Assembly: GCF_000313135.1 (NCBI RefSeq) | Contig: NW_004457606.1 | Location: 118,491 to 182,490 of the forward strand | Source of the DNA: Acanthamoeba castellanii str. Neff | Lineage: Eukaryota; Discosea; Longamoebia; Acanthamoebidae | DNA length: 64,000 bases | Reading direction: 5' to 3' | Translations under genes and position numbers: made by a program | Notes under the pieces: model-generated | Told to the model about the DNA's origin: nothing | What the model saw: only the letters and a program-made list of their open reading frames with translations | The model's database searches: none | Shown here: positions 1 through 10,200 of the stretch, in pieces | Layout: each line of letters opens with the position of its first letter | Position numbering within the stretch: the stretch's first letter is position 1

Positions 1-2793
1 CTGTCGACCCCACCACACCAACCACGCCGACCACACCAACCGACCACACCGACCACACCGACCACACCAACCACACCAACGACACGTCAGCAATTGTCGG
101 TGTGTGCGCCACGGTGTAGTGTGGCGAGTGTTGACGGGGACGAGAGAGAGCGCACCTGAGATTTTGGTTTTGTCTTTGCGGCTCATGGAGGCCACGTTCT
201 CGAGCAGAAAGAAGACGTTGTGGCTGTCGCTGTTGCACAGGCGACGCAGGTCCTGCAAAATCCTGAACGTTCACCCACGCACGCAACACACGTCGAAAAA
301 ATAATAGATAATAATAATAATAATAATAAATAATAAATGAGCAATAAATAATCAAAATAATAATAAATAAAAAAGCAGTGGTGAGGGGATTACCGCAGGA
401 AATCGTAGAAGTGGTAGCTCGAGCCCTCGGGGCAGTCAAGGCCTTTCTTTTTGCCCAGGACCGAGAGATCTGTAGCCGGCTCGCGCTTGTTTGAGTGCAC
501 GCCACGTCACGCGCACACGTCACGCACGCCACACAGGACACGCCACGCAGGCAGTGAGTACCGGTACAAGGCGAGCCGCCGATGAAGAGGTCGACGGGTC
601 CTACAGTGCGCACTGGGAATGGGAAACACGCAAGACGTCAGTTGTTGGCCGGTTTCTTTCCGCTCGAGAGTTCGCAAAGAGCGAAGCTTGAGTCGGGGCG
701 CAGCACCGATGTCCTCCAGGTCCGCCGTGGTGATTTTCTCAACGCAGCCCAGGTAGCGAATGTAGGGGTGTTCCTCAGGCGGAAAATTGGCCCGCACCAC
801 GTCCATCGCCAGCTGCACTCAACAAACGAGGAATCAATTAGAATAATAATAATAAGATTGATCTAAACGCGATGACGTGTGGCTGCGCGTGTTGCGCGAG
901 TTGCGTTGCGTACGGGATCCTTTTCGACGACGAAGTAGGCTTTGACCCGAATGCCGAGAAGCTTGAGCGCCCGGAGCGCGCCTGCTATTCCGTCAAAAAG
1001 CGAAAACACCACCAACTCCTCTGTTCGCGCACCACAACACACACACACCAGAAGAATAGGTTTAGCCCACGCCCGAGTCGACGCACACCTGTACGGGTGC
1101 GTGTCGCGCGCAAAGCGGTGCAAGGGGGTTGTACTTTCGCACAGCTGCTTGCATTGAGTGAGAACAACCTCGAGCTGGTTGATATCTTGTGTAAGGTCTT
1201 CTTCGCTGTCGGCTTCGGCTTCCGCTTCGTCTTCGTCTTCGCTTTCGTTTTCGTTGTCGCCAATCCGCTGACTCTTCGCTCTTTGACTTTGGTGCTGCGA
1301 TAGCCGTTGGGACTGCTGGAATTCGCACCGGTCGAGCAGTTGACGCGCTTGCTCGTCCAGCGGCACAACGGGCGTCATCACCACCTTCGGCTTCGCGTGC
1401 TTTATGAAGAGCTCCACGAACTTCTTCTTGTGCTCCTCGCTCTTCCTGTGCTTCTTGATCCGCTCCTCCTCCGTCTCGATCGCCTCTTTCTTCGGGCGCC
1501 CTCGCTTTCTCTTGACCAGTTCGTCCTCTGCTTCGCTTTTGGCTTTCGCTTTCGCTTTCGTCACTTTTTTTGCTTTTGCTTTCGTTCTCTTGGCCGTCGT
1601 CGCAGCCTCCGCGTTCGTGCTCGCTTTTCGTTCTTCTTCGTCATCGTCGCTGCCGTCGACGTCGTCGTGCTTGGCCGTTTCGCTTTCCTCGGCTCGAGGG
1701 AAGGCCCTCGGGCTCTGGGGCGACGGCTGCGAGTCGGGCAGGGTCGGATCCGATTCCACCCGCTTGAGGTACCTCCGCTTGGCGCTCGTTCGTCGTTGGC
1801 CCGCCGACGAGTCTCCCTCCGATGGCTGGCTGCTCGGCAGGTCAGAGGGCTGACTCAGGTCCGACTCCCCCGCATCCTCTTCTTCCTCTTCGACGAGATG
1901 ATGAAGCGCGTCGACGGTTTCTGCGACTGGCTGCTGCTGGAGCACTTCCTTGCTGGGCGAAGAAAAGCTTTCGTCTGCGTGTGTGCGTGTGCGGTGGTGC
2001 GTGTGCGTGTGTCAGCACGCGTGCGCAGTGCGCTGTGCGTGTGTCGTCGAGGAGATGCACGTACCGCCCGACGAGACAGTCGCGGTGGTATGGGTGGGAA
2101 GTGGAGGTGGTGGTGGAGGTGCTGTTGGTGAGGGATGCCGTCGCGTCCATTCTGCCCTGAACTGTCGGTAGGTGATATCGGCCACCTCGTCCTTCTTCAC
2201 GCCCTCCAGCGACGTATAGATCGAGAACGGCGTGGTTTCCTTGAACGTCGATATGTTGTTCGTGTGTGGCTTGCCCTGCGAACACGTTTGATGCATCGAT
2301 GCGCGCGCGTCAGCGTCTGCTCTCGGCCGAAGAAGTGTGAGGCGAGCAAATCAAAGCGCGGTACCGGTTTGGACTTGGGCGCGACCACTCGACCCAGGTT
2401 CTCCCAGGCGATCACGATCCCCAGGCGGCCGCAGAAGGCTGAGTCGGGCACCAGCCGCACCTGCACAACCTGCCGGCCGGCCTCGCTCAGCGCTGCGCGT
2501 GTATTGTTCAGAAAAAGGGGCGAGTGTACGTTCGTGAGCTTGACGGCGGCACCGACGACCAGCTTGGCGGCGACGTCGCTGTCTGTGGTGCCGGCAGGCA
2601 CGGTGCCGGTCGGGTCGCGCAGCACGAACCGGGTCCAGCCACGCTCGGGCCTGCTGCTCTCCACAACGAACAGCACGTGGGCCACGGGCACGAAGGTGTT
2701 GGCTCGCATCGACTGGGCGTGATCCGCCGCGAGATTTGGGCCGAAAGGCGCAATGCCCTCCCATTTCAGCAGCTGCACCCAGGGGTAGAGCAT
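1..2793 (-). CDS. DNMT3/DRM-type DNA (cytosine-5) methyltransferase, 3' end beyond window
   Basis: Predicted to transfer methyl from SAM to cytosine C5 in nuclear DNA. Motif I reads VFSLFDGIAGALRALKLLGI (about 930-1010), followed by an acidic turn VVEKDP. The catalytic motif IV GGSPCT lies at about 563-585 (Cys codon complement 566-568). Splicing the GTACTC donor to the CTACAG acceptor near 470 gives GGSPCTDLSVLGKKKGL, very close to the GGSPCNDLS of animal DNMT3. The ENVASM motif VI lies near 180-240. Upstream is a long linker (about 870-1945) rich in Asp/Glu and Lys, with a basic RKRGRPKK AT-hook-like run. An N-terminal block at 2300-2793 may be an OB-like fold (weak inference). The start is taken at MLYPWVQ; an upstream exon is possible. 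The C-terminal motifs lie outside the window. Substrate context cannot be read from this. Confidence 0.85.
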
Positions 2794-2849
2794 GAATGGT
2801 CTGGTGTGGCCCAAAATCTCATCCGAGATGAGATGAAGATGTGAAGTAG

Positions 2850-4080
2850 AGGATGATTTTGAAGATAGTGTAGAAGATTTCGACTTTTGCCCTTAGAGAA
2901 TTGGGCGATCTATGTGCAGGGGTGGGAGGGTACGAAGCACGCAGCCTTGCCTGCCGTGCGTCATGTTCCATTCGCAGATTTTGTGCTCTACGCACGCCTC
3001 GAATCGAACTCACACGTACGTGGTCCAAGCGATAAAACAAAATAAATTAAAAAAACAACAAAATCCTTTCCTTTCGATTCATTGAGGAGGCAAGATGAAG
3101 AACAAGAACATTTGGAACATGACGCATTTATTGAAGTTGTGAAAGGACAACGACAAGACCATGATGGGGCCCACTGTTCGGGCTTGGCTAAGCGAAGCGC
3201 ACCATCTGGAGAGGGAAGAAAGGACGTGAGAACAAGGTCGAAAAGACGGATAGAAGCGTGTAAAGATAAAGCAAATATCAGGTCAAAGTGAAGATTTCTT
3301 AGTGTAATCATTATGATTATGTCATTGCCCAATGCTAGTCATCATATAAGCGCAGTCGTGGGTGGACGAGGGGAGGGAAGGAGCACCAGTTGAACCCCGT
3401 CTTCAGATGATCCGCCTCCGAGCCTTGAGCTCCGGCAAGGCTTTGCTGCGGAGAGAAGGGCTTCCCTTGGAGGAGTTGCTTCATCCTGAAGGAAGGAGGA
3501 TTAGCAACTGAGATCGCGAACAACGATTAAAAGATGAAAGTAAATGGTTCTTGTGTCAGAAGACTGTCGTGAATAAAATGCTCATCACAGTTTTCAGAGT
3601 GAGCTGGATTAAATTGTCATCATAAGAACTAAAGGGCTAAAGGCCGGTGGTGGATGGAGCATGTACCTCTCACTGAGGGTTTAGCTGCTGCGCATCGCGC
3701 GGAGCAATGCGTGTAGTGAATCAAATCTCTCGGCAGGCTCGTCGTGGCGCTGCCAGCGGCGCTCAGATCAGACCATTGGTGTAGGGCCGGCGAGAAGCGC
3801 GGAGGAGATGGTGGTGTGGTGGTGAAGCTGGTGAAGAAGAAGGAAGCGCGATGCCGACCGTACAAATGGGGAGAACCGGAGAGTTGGCCCACTGGCGAAA
3901 TTCCATCTCCGCGCACGCCATTGGTCCGGCCATCAGAATAGCCTTCTTAAATCATAAAAACATATATTTTGGTCATAAAACAGAGAAAAATGTAATAACA
4001 GAGATAAATAAATGATAAATATGTTTCTTTACGGTTTCTTGCTTGGCGGTGTTGTCGCTAGTTGGGTCCGGAGGCCAGGA
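2850..4080. other. Intergenic stretch
   Basis: Apart from the weak candidate gene at 3335-3933 nothing is recognised here. It holds short AT-rich runs (about 3040-3060 and 3950-4020) and scattered short open frames on both strands with no family resemblance. It separates the methyltransferase 5' end from the selenoprotein 3' UTR. Confidence 0.5.
3335..3933 (-). CDS. Candidate small two-exon gene, unrecognised
   Basis: Weak candidate in an otherwise empty stretch. An ATG at 3931-3933 opens a frame reading MAGPMACAEMEFRQW with no stop until about 3760. A good acceptor (CCTTCCTTCAG near 3486) precedes a frame starting MKQLLQGKPFSPQQSL that ends at TAG 3335-3337. An AATAAA on the same strand sits at 3127-3132. 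The donor joining the two exons is not clear, and no family is recognised. It could equally be chance open frame. Confidence 0.25.
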
Positions 4081-4144
4081 GAATAGGCGAGATCGGACAT
4101 GCAGGGTGGTTGGAGGAGAAGAGCAAGAGAGGGAATGATGCCCT

Positions 4145-4200
4145 GGTCAGGCTGCGCTCCACGCACATGTGTGTGGCGTGTTTCGAGGCGCCGCCTTCAT
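4145..4200 (-). promoter_or_regulatory. SECIS element (selenocysteine insertion) in deiodinase-like 3' UTR
   Basis: On the minus strand, about 185 nt after the TAG of the upstream gene, the sequence has the eukaryotic SECIS order. It has a 5' quartet ATGA (complement 4197-4200), then a ~11-nt helix strand GGCGGCGCCTC. Unpaired AAA follows 13 nt after the quartet, then a small apical stem CACGC/GCGTG, the return strand GAGCGCAGCC, and the 3' quartet TGAC (complement 4146-4149). Helix II pairs with one mismatch and one bulge. A long lower helix is possible between GAGCGAGAGGGAAT and ATTCCCTCTCTTGCTC on either side. The spacing from quartet to AAA fits known SECIS elements. The pairing was done by eye. 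Confidence 0.8.
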
Positions 4201-4384
4201 TCCCATTCCCTCTCGCTCACTCCCCTCCACTTCTCTCGCACCTATCCGCCCTCGTCACCTCTACACCTGCAATGCAACACGCAACACGCAACCGCAAACG
4301 ACACACGCACGTGTGTTAGAGTTTCAGTTTCAGCGCACCGATCGCAAGGTGGATTGATTGATGGCACCTTGGTGTGAGCTTGGC

Positions 4385-5925
4385 CTAGGCACGCACAAGC
4401 TCGTCGACCCGCGAGCGCAGCCGGCTCTCGAGCTGGTCCCTGTCGTAGCCGAACTCGGTGGTGGGCATGCCCACATGACTGCACCGATAGGCGCCCTCGG
4501 CGTCCTGCTCGATGATGAAATAGCGCTCAGGCCACGCCGCAAACCTGTACACAACAAACAATAAACATTCATTGAATGGGTTTGGCGTTTGTAATGTGAG
4601 GTGTAAGTGTGGTGGTGGTCCTGCGCGCGCCTGCAGCGTCGAGAGGAATAAAGGTACTCTTGGTCGAATTGGTTGCTGATGGTGTCCACGAGCGTAGGGA
4701 TCTTGTACTCGTGCTTCTCCACGAATTCGTTGGCTATCGCCAGTCGCTCCTCCATCGTCTTGTGCTGATTGACGCACACTCGCTGGCCCTGTCAGATAAA
4801 TACCCAGAAATGTAAGCCAACACTTCACAATTAACATCACCATCAATTCATGGTCGTGAACTTACCAACGGCCACTCATCCTGGGCATGGGCCTCCCGGA
4901 TGTAGACCGACAACAGCTCCACCTGTGGGCGTAAGAAACACGTCAGCGCCACTCGCTCCCAAGCATCGAGGCGTGCCGACGAGAAAACGTGATGTGATCG
5001 TGTATAGTACCTTGCCCCCCAGCTCCCTCTGCAGACGGTGCATAAAGTCCACATGCACCGTCCTGAACGGGGGTCAGCTGATCGACCCGGCGGTGACCAG
5101 GATCGGCCGTTTGGCCGGCGGGAAATCATTGCCGCTGCCGCCCGGCGCGGAGCCGAGGTGGTTCTGCTTCTCCCTGAGTGCGTCGAGGTAGTCGTAGAGC
5201 ATAACGTTGGAGCCATCGAGCGTGGCCAGCTGGCAGAGAGGGGGAAAAAAAGTAAACACGCGACACGCGACATCGTGAGTGTCGTGCAGCTCGGTTGGTG
5301 CTTGAGCGAAGCTCGTACCCGCACGTTGGGGAGCACAACGCCGTCGAAGAGCTTGCCCTGACGCGAGTTGTCCAGGCGCTGGTAAACGGTCAACTGATTC
5401 ATCTCCGGGTCGTCCTGCAGGTCCGATGGCCGACGGCGATCAGGTTTGCTCTTTCCCAACCGCCAGACACGATACATACTACAACACACGACACACACGA
5501 CGCACGATGCACAACGCGACACAAAAACGCACGATGTATTCGAGGCGAGCGTTGTTGAGGGCGATGAGTCCCCTGGCGTCGGTGAAGCCGTACTCAGCAA
5601 GAGCGCGGTTCTGCACCTGAAGCGTGACGTCGCGAATCCAAGCGAGGTCGTCGCTCTGCGAATACAACGCTTGCACCTGCCCACATCATCGCACGCCACC
5701 GCACACGCGCGTGAGCCAGACAGCACACAGCACCGAGAGAACGCGCATTCCGCGCATTCCTCAAAAACAACACGGCCGGGGGGGGGGCACCTCGGGAGAA
5801 GCACGCAGCTTGTCCTCGTGGATGAGGATCTTCTTCATGAGGTAGCGAGGTATGTGGTAGCCCGGCAGCGGTTGGTGGTGGTACTGGTACCCCACCTTCC
5901 CGCTCGTGCTGTGGTACATACCCAT
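4385..5925 (-). CDS. Iodothyronine deiodinase-like selenoprotein
   Basis: Thioredoxin-fold selenoprotein of the deiodinase family; the substrate in a protist is unknown. Start MGMYHSTSGK at 5925, with an in-frame stop just upstream. The exons read through an N-terminal region, then DYLDALREKQNHLG, PILVTAGSIS-[UGA]-PPFRTVHVDFMHRL, the hallmark VELLSVYIREAHAQDEW, CVNQHKTMEERLAIA, IPTLVDTISNQF and AAWPERYFIIEQD, ending VDELVRA at TAG 4385-4387. The order and motifs match animal deiodinases (SCT-U-PPF, VYI.EAHA.DGW, CVNQH, VVDT..N, PERLY). There is no obvious N-terminal membrane anchor. At least six introns. The UGA must be read as selenocysteine, otherwise all the conserved C-terminal motifs are lost. 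A SECIS follows in the 3' UTR. Confidence 0.9.
5074..5076 (-). other. In-frame UGA selenocysteine codon
   Basis: The codon series on the minus strand is TCG ATC AGC TGA CCC CCG TTC, giving S-I-S-U-P-P-F exactly where deiodinases carry S-C-T-U-P-P-F. The frame is continuous on both sides without a splice signal that could remove the TGA. Confidence 0.9.
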
Positions 5926-6112
5926 CCTCTACAGAGGGGGGATGTTGAACGTTGGATTGAAGGTGGTGCTCGGCCAAGATGGGGTGGATGTTACTGTTAC
6001 GTTATGCGCCAACAGCTTGCAGTATACCCAGAGTGAAACGCCCCGACAGCAACGTCAGCAAGCAACGTCGCGTTGAAGTGAAAATGTAAAATCCCCCCCC
6101 CCACACCCACCG

Positions 6113-7125
6113 TCAGTTGGCCTTGGTCTTAGCCGAGCGGACCACAGCGGGAGCGCTCTTCGCCTTGGGCTTGTTGTTGGACCTCTTGTTGGGCTTCTGC
6201 TGCTGCTTCTTCTTCGCGACCATGTGCTTGACGGCCGCGTCGTCGGCCTTGGTGAAGAAGGCGTAGAAGCAGCCGACGAGGAGGGTGAGCGTCAGCCCTA
6301 CGTAGCCGGTCATCGATGACGTGCCATCGCGCCAGGCCTCCCACGACGTGGCGTGGCCCAGCACCTCCGACTTGGACATGAGGACCCACACGAAGCGCTG
6401 GACCGCGTTGGAGAAGAGGCCAGCGCAGGCCAGGATCATCATCGACCGGTGCTTGTTGACCTGGCCGGCCTTGATGTAGTAGTAGCCCAGCGGAGTGCAG
6501 ACGCCCACCAGCACCAGCGACACCACGTCGGCCACGAACATGCCCTGGCCCACGTTCACCTAGGTTCCGACACGATGATCGTCTTGTTGAGCGATAGGCC
6601 AGCGTGTAGTGGCATATTTACCACAGGTATGTGAAAGGCACGGGCATGTTGAACATGGTACGTACCATGCCGAGGACGAAGAGGATGTAGGACATCTGGA
6701 CGAGGAAGACGGCCGAGCAGAGGTAGAACACGTAGCCGACGAACCTGTGGACGGCGAACCCAGCGTAGTTGCGCACGAACGGGAGCAGCTGCAGGATGGC
6801 CGCCACGCCCCACACCGCGCTCACGCCCGCGTGGGCCTGGATGAGGCTCATCCGCTCCTCGTACAGCACCTGAACGCTTCACAAGTCAACGACTGAACTG
6901 ATATGAAAATAACAGACATATCTCTGTTCTCAGTGAGACCTTGACGCCATGAGTCCAGAAGCCCTCGGCGACGGAGGGGTGGTAGCCCTCGGGCAGCACG
7001 GTGGCGACAAAGTCGGCCATGCCCTCCTCGGCGGTCCAGAGGAAGTAGGCCACAACGCGGCCCGCCATCCAGAAGAGGGCGAAGGCCATTGGCAGAGCCC
7101 AGAGTACGTACGACATTGCTCCCAT
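6113..7125 (-). CDS. DUF2306-like multi-pass membrane protein
   Basis: Three exons. The start is ATG 7123-7125 (MGAMSYVLWALPMAF) and the stop TGA 6113-6115. Exon 1 has one transmembrane helix. Exon 2 (about 6640-6870) has AHAGVSAVWGVAAILQLLPF and AVHRFVGYVFYLC, resembling the His-containing helices of DUF2306. Exon 3 (6113-6559) has two or three more helices plus VNKHRSMMILACAGLF, matching the HRRWM helix of that family, and a Lys/Gln/Asn-rich tail. About 260-280 residues. Function unknown; the conserved helix histidines could bind heme or metal (inference). It lies head-to-tail downstream of the nucleotidyltransferase/ligase gene. Confidence 0.6.
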
Positions 7126-7274
7126 GGTCTCCTACGTTTCTTTGCGCTCAGTTCTTGGACAGCAACCTGCCTGTTGGCCGTTCCTGCTCACGTTGTCGTC
7201 AACATCTCCTTTTTTATGATTTTCTGTTTACCTATTTTCTTTTGTCTATAAAAGGTATAAATACTCAAATAAAT

Positions 7275-10200
7275 TCAACCACTTATTGTTGGGGGTGTTG
7301 TTGGTCGCTTGCTCCAGAAGAAGAGGAGCTTGGTGATGACAGAGTCGTCGGTGAGCGCCAGGAATTGGCGGATGGAGGCGTAGACGTGTATGCCCTCCTT
7401 GCGCATCTTGAAGAAGATGAAGTCGTGGCCGGTCCCGCCGTGCTTCTTGGACACCGCCGCGAACGTCCTCTGGTCCGGCGTCCGCCTCAGCTCGTCCCAG
7501 GCCTACACGCCCAATAAATAAATAAATAAATAAATAAATAAACAAGACACCAGGTGTGTGCGGTGGAGGAATGCGCGTGTCGTGTCGTTGGCCGTGTGCG
7601 TGCCTGTTGCAGATGATCGCACAGCTCGTCGTGCTTGTGGGCGAGGTCGCGCGCGAACACGTTCCACTGCGGGTAGTACGCCACGAACTCGCCCGCCTTG
7701 TTGTAGCGCAGCTGTACACGAGCGCGATTCGCATCAGCCACATTCTTCGGTGGAATGAAGAGAATGGCTGTGTGGGGTGTGGGGAGGTACCAGTTCCGCC
7801 ATGTGCTGGGCGTCCATGTCGGCCCGCAGGTTGAGTGGTCCGATGGTCGCAAAAGTTTGTGCCGAGGTGCACGGACACGTACTGCGGGCTCTTCACCACC
7901 CAACGACGCCAGCTGCCACCACCACACATGCGCTCAGCTATCACCAACGATCGATCGATCACAGACCACGTCAAGCGAGTTCACAAGGTTTGGTGCGTAC
8001 TGCGCAGGGTCGGAGGTGTCGACCACGACGTAGCCCTTGCGCACGAACGGGTCGAGCGCCTCGGCCGAGGCTATCACATCATCCACGCTCTTGAATTCGT
8101 CGAATCGGGGAACACTGACCCAGCCATTCTTTTCCTGCACCACGAGGCAGTTAGAATACGTGGCGTGCGGCGTGCGGCGTGCGGCGTGCGGCGTGCGGCG
8201 TGCGGCGTGCGGCGTTGGGTGTGTACCGCGCACGTTCGCGGATCTTCTTCGTGCAACGTCGGCAGGTGCCGGGCGGCGATGAGGAAGAGAGCGCCCCGGT
8301 CGTCGTACGGCGGACGGACCAGGTGTCGGTGTTCGCACGACAGCAGCTGGAACGTGTAGCAGTACTCTTCGTCTGCGAACGCGCAAACAACAATTTAACA
8401 CGGGGAGGTGGCTGTGTGTGTTGTGTGTGTTGTGTGTGTTGTGTGTGTTGTGTGTGTGTGTGCGCGCGCGCGCACTGATGTCTGCGTGCGGATGATTCAC
8501 CTTGGGGCAGTTGGTAGTTGCTCTGGCGCCAGACATTCCAAAACAGTTGGTGAAATGGTCTGTTGAGGTCTTCCTCCTTCCACGTCACATTTGTTGATGG
8601 CATGTCTGGTTCATCTGAGTATTCGACCCCAACACGACACGCATGAAACCCAGCACGCCACGCGATACAGATCAGAATGGTAAACGAAACATGGGGAAAA
8701 AGGCGAACTGGGACTTACAATTGGAGCTGAGATGCCATTCGCCGGCGTAGAAATAGAGCACTACGCATGTGTCGTGTCGTACGAGGATGTAATTTTTCGG
8801 TCAGCCGCGGAAAGGGAGGTAAGGGCAAGGAGCGCGCGCGCGCGTGTGTATCGTGTGTGTGCAAGTGTGTGTCGTGTGTGTGTGTGTACCGGCTGTGAGT
8901 CCATCGAGGCACTCGGTCACGTGTACAGGCGGCGCCTCGTCTGCTCGCTGCCAACATCCCGCAAGGGTTCTCTGGGCCTCTTCTCGCGCCGATGATTGCG
9001 GGGTGGCCTCGCGGAACGGCGGAAGATCCACCAATCGACCGAACGGATAGGCCACAACCTGGTCACATCATGTTAAGTGATGTAAATAGACATATAGTAT
9101 ATGCTTGGCGAATAAGAAACTCAGTTGTGCGTGTTGTTTGTGGTATGATTGTCGGTGACCCGTACCGCGAAGTTGCGCTGTGTATCAACGATCAGCCCCT
9201 TGCACTCCAGACTGATATCTGAAGCGTCGGCCCACGAACCAATTGAATAGGTCTAGGTGGAGCACATGACGTCAGTAACACGAGTTACTCAAGCTAGACA
9301 GATAGTAGATATATAGAAATAGATTATATTACCTATATATAAACAAAATAGAGTATGAACGAGGTGTGAGACGTACGTCTGTGGTGAGCAGCAGGAGATT
9401 GGGGTGCGTTGAATGTCTACAGGACACCACGTGGTGGTCCTCCTCGAGTGCTTCAATGGCCTGCTCGAGCGGGCCTAGTGAGGTGAACAGGCAGCGTTAG
9501 GTTCGACACACGCAACACGCAACACGCAACACGACGCACGCACGCACGAACACACACACTCGGGAGTACTCATCATCAGGGGCGAGACCTTTGAAGTGCT
9601 TCAGAAATCGAACGGTGGCAAGCGGGCTCTCATCGACGCGTCCAGTCTGCTCGCCTTCGTCGTCGGTGGTGAAGGTGGCCGTGGCCGTGGTGACCGACGT
9701 CGTCATGTCCCGCCGTCGATCCTTGAGCGACGTGAAGAGCACCTTCTCGGTCTCGCATCGGCTGTAGAGCCGCGCGAAGTCGCGCAGGTCTTTGAGCTCC
9801 TGCCGCAGCTGCTCGAACACGGGCTTGAATCGGGCCATGACCGCGGCCCACCGCTTGGCCTCTTCGGTGTTCTCGTCGTTGCGCCTGGCCCCGCGCCACC
9901 TCTTGCCCGCTGCCACGTCGGGTCGCTCGACGAGCTCGAGCTCGGCCTCTTCCCCGTCGCCGGCACCGGACGCGAGTTGGTCCGAATTTCTCATTTGCTT
10001 TTCCTCGTTTTCCTGCTTTTCCCTTAGAATGTCGGCCAGGTGGTGGTTGGCGGCTGCGTAGTCGTCGATCCGGCCGGTCTTCACCAGCTGGATGGCGAAG
10101 AGCAGATAGCGGAAGGAGTGCACGATCTCCTTCCGCGCCCGGTAGTAGTTGTACTCCGTAAATCCACCGGGCACCAGCAGCTTATTACCTGCGTGTCGTG

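Noticed and set aside
1307..2131. 274-residue open frame on the plus strand
   Set aside because: It is antisense to the acidic/basic linker of the methyltransferase and consists of its reverse-complement composition (Leu/Arg/Phe runs); no motif.
2970..3040. tRNA-like stretch (GTTCGATTC on the minus strand)
   Set aside because: The T-loop-like heptamer is present, but its flanks do not pair as a T-stem and no acceptor or anticodon arm can be formed.
5074..5076. Reading the TGA as the true stop of the deiodinase-like gene
   Set aside because: The strongest family motifs lie downstream in the same frame and a SECIS follows, so a stop here would make no sense of the conservation.
8040..8603. 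Long frames rich in HAARRTP and NTHNTHN repeats
   Set aside because: Produced by the 7-bp and 9-bp intronic repeats; not protein-like.
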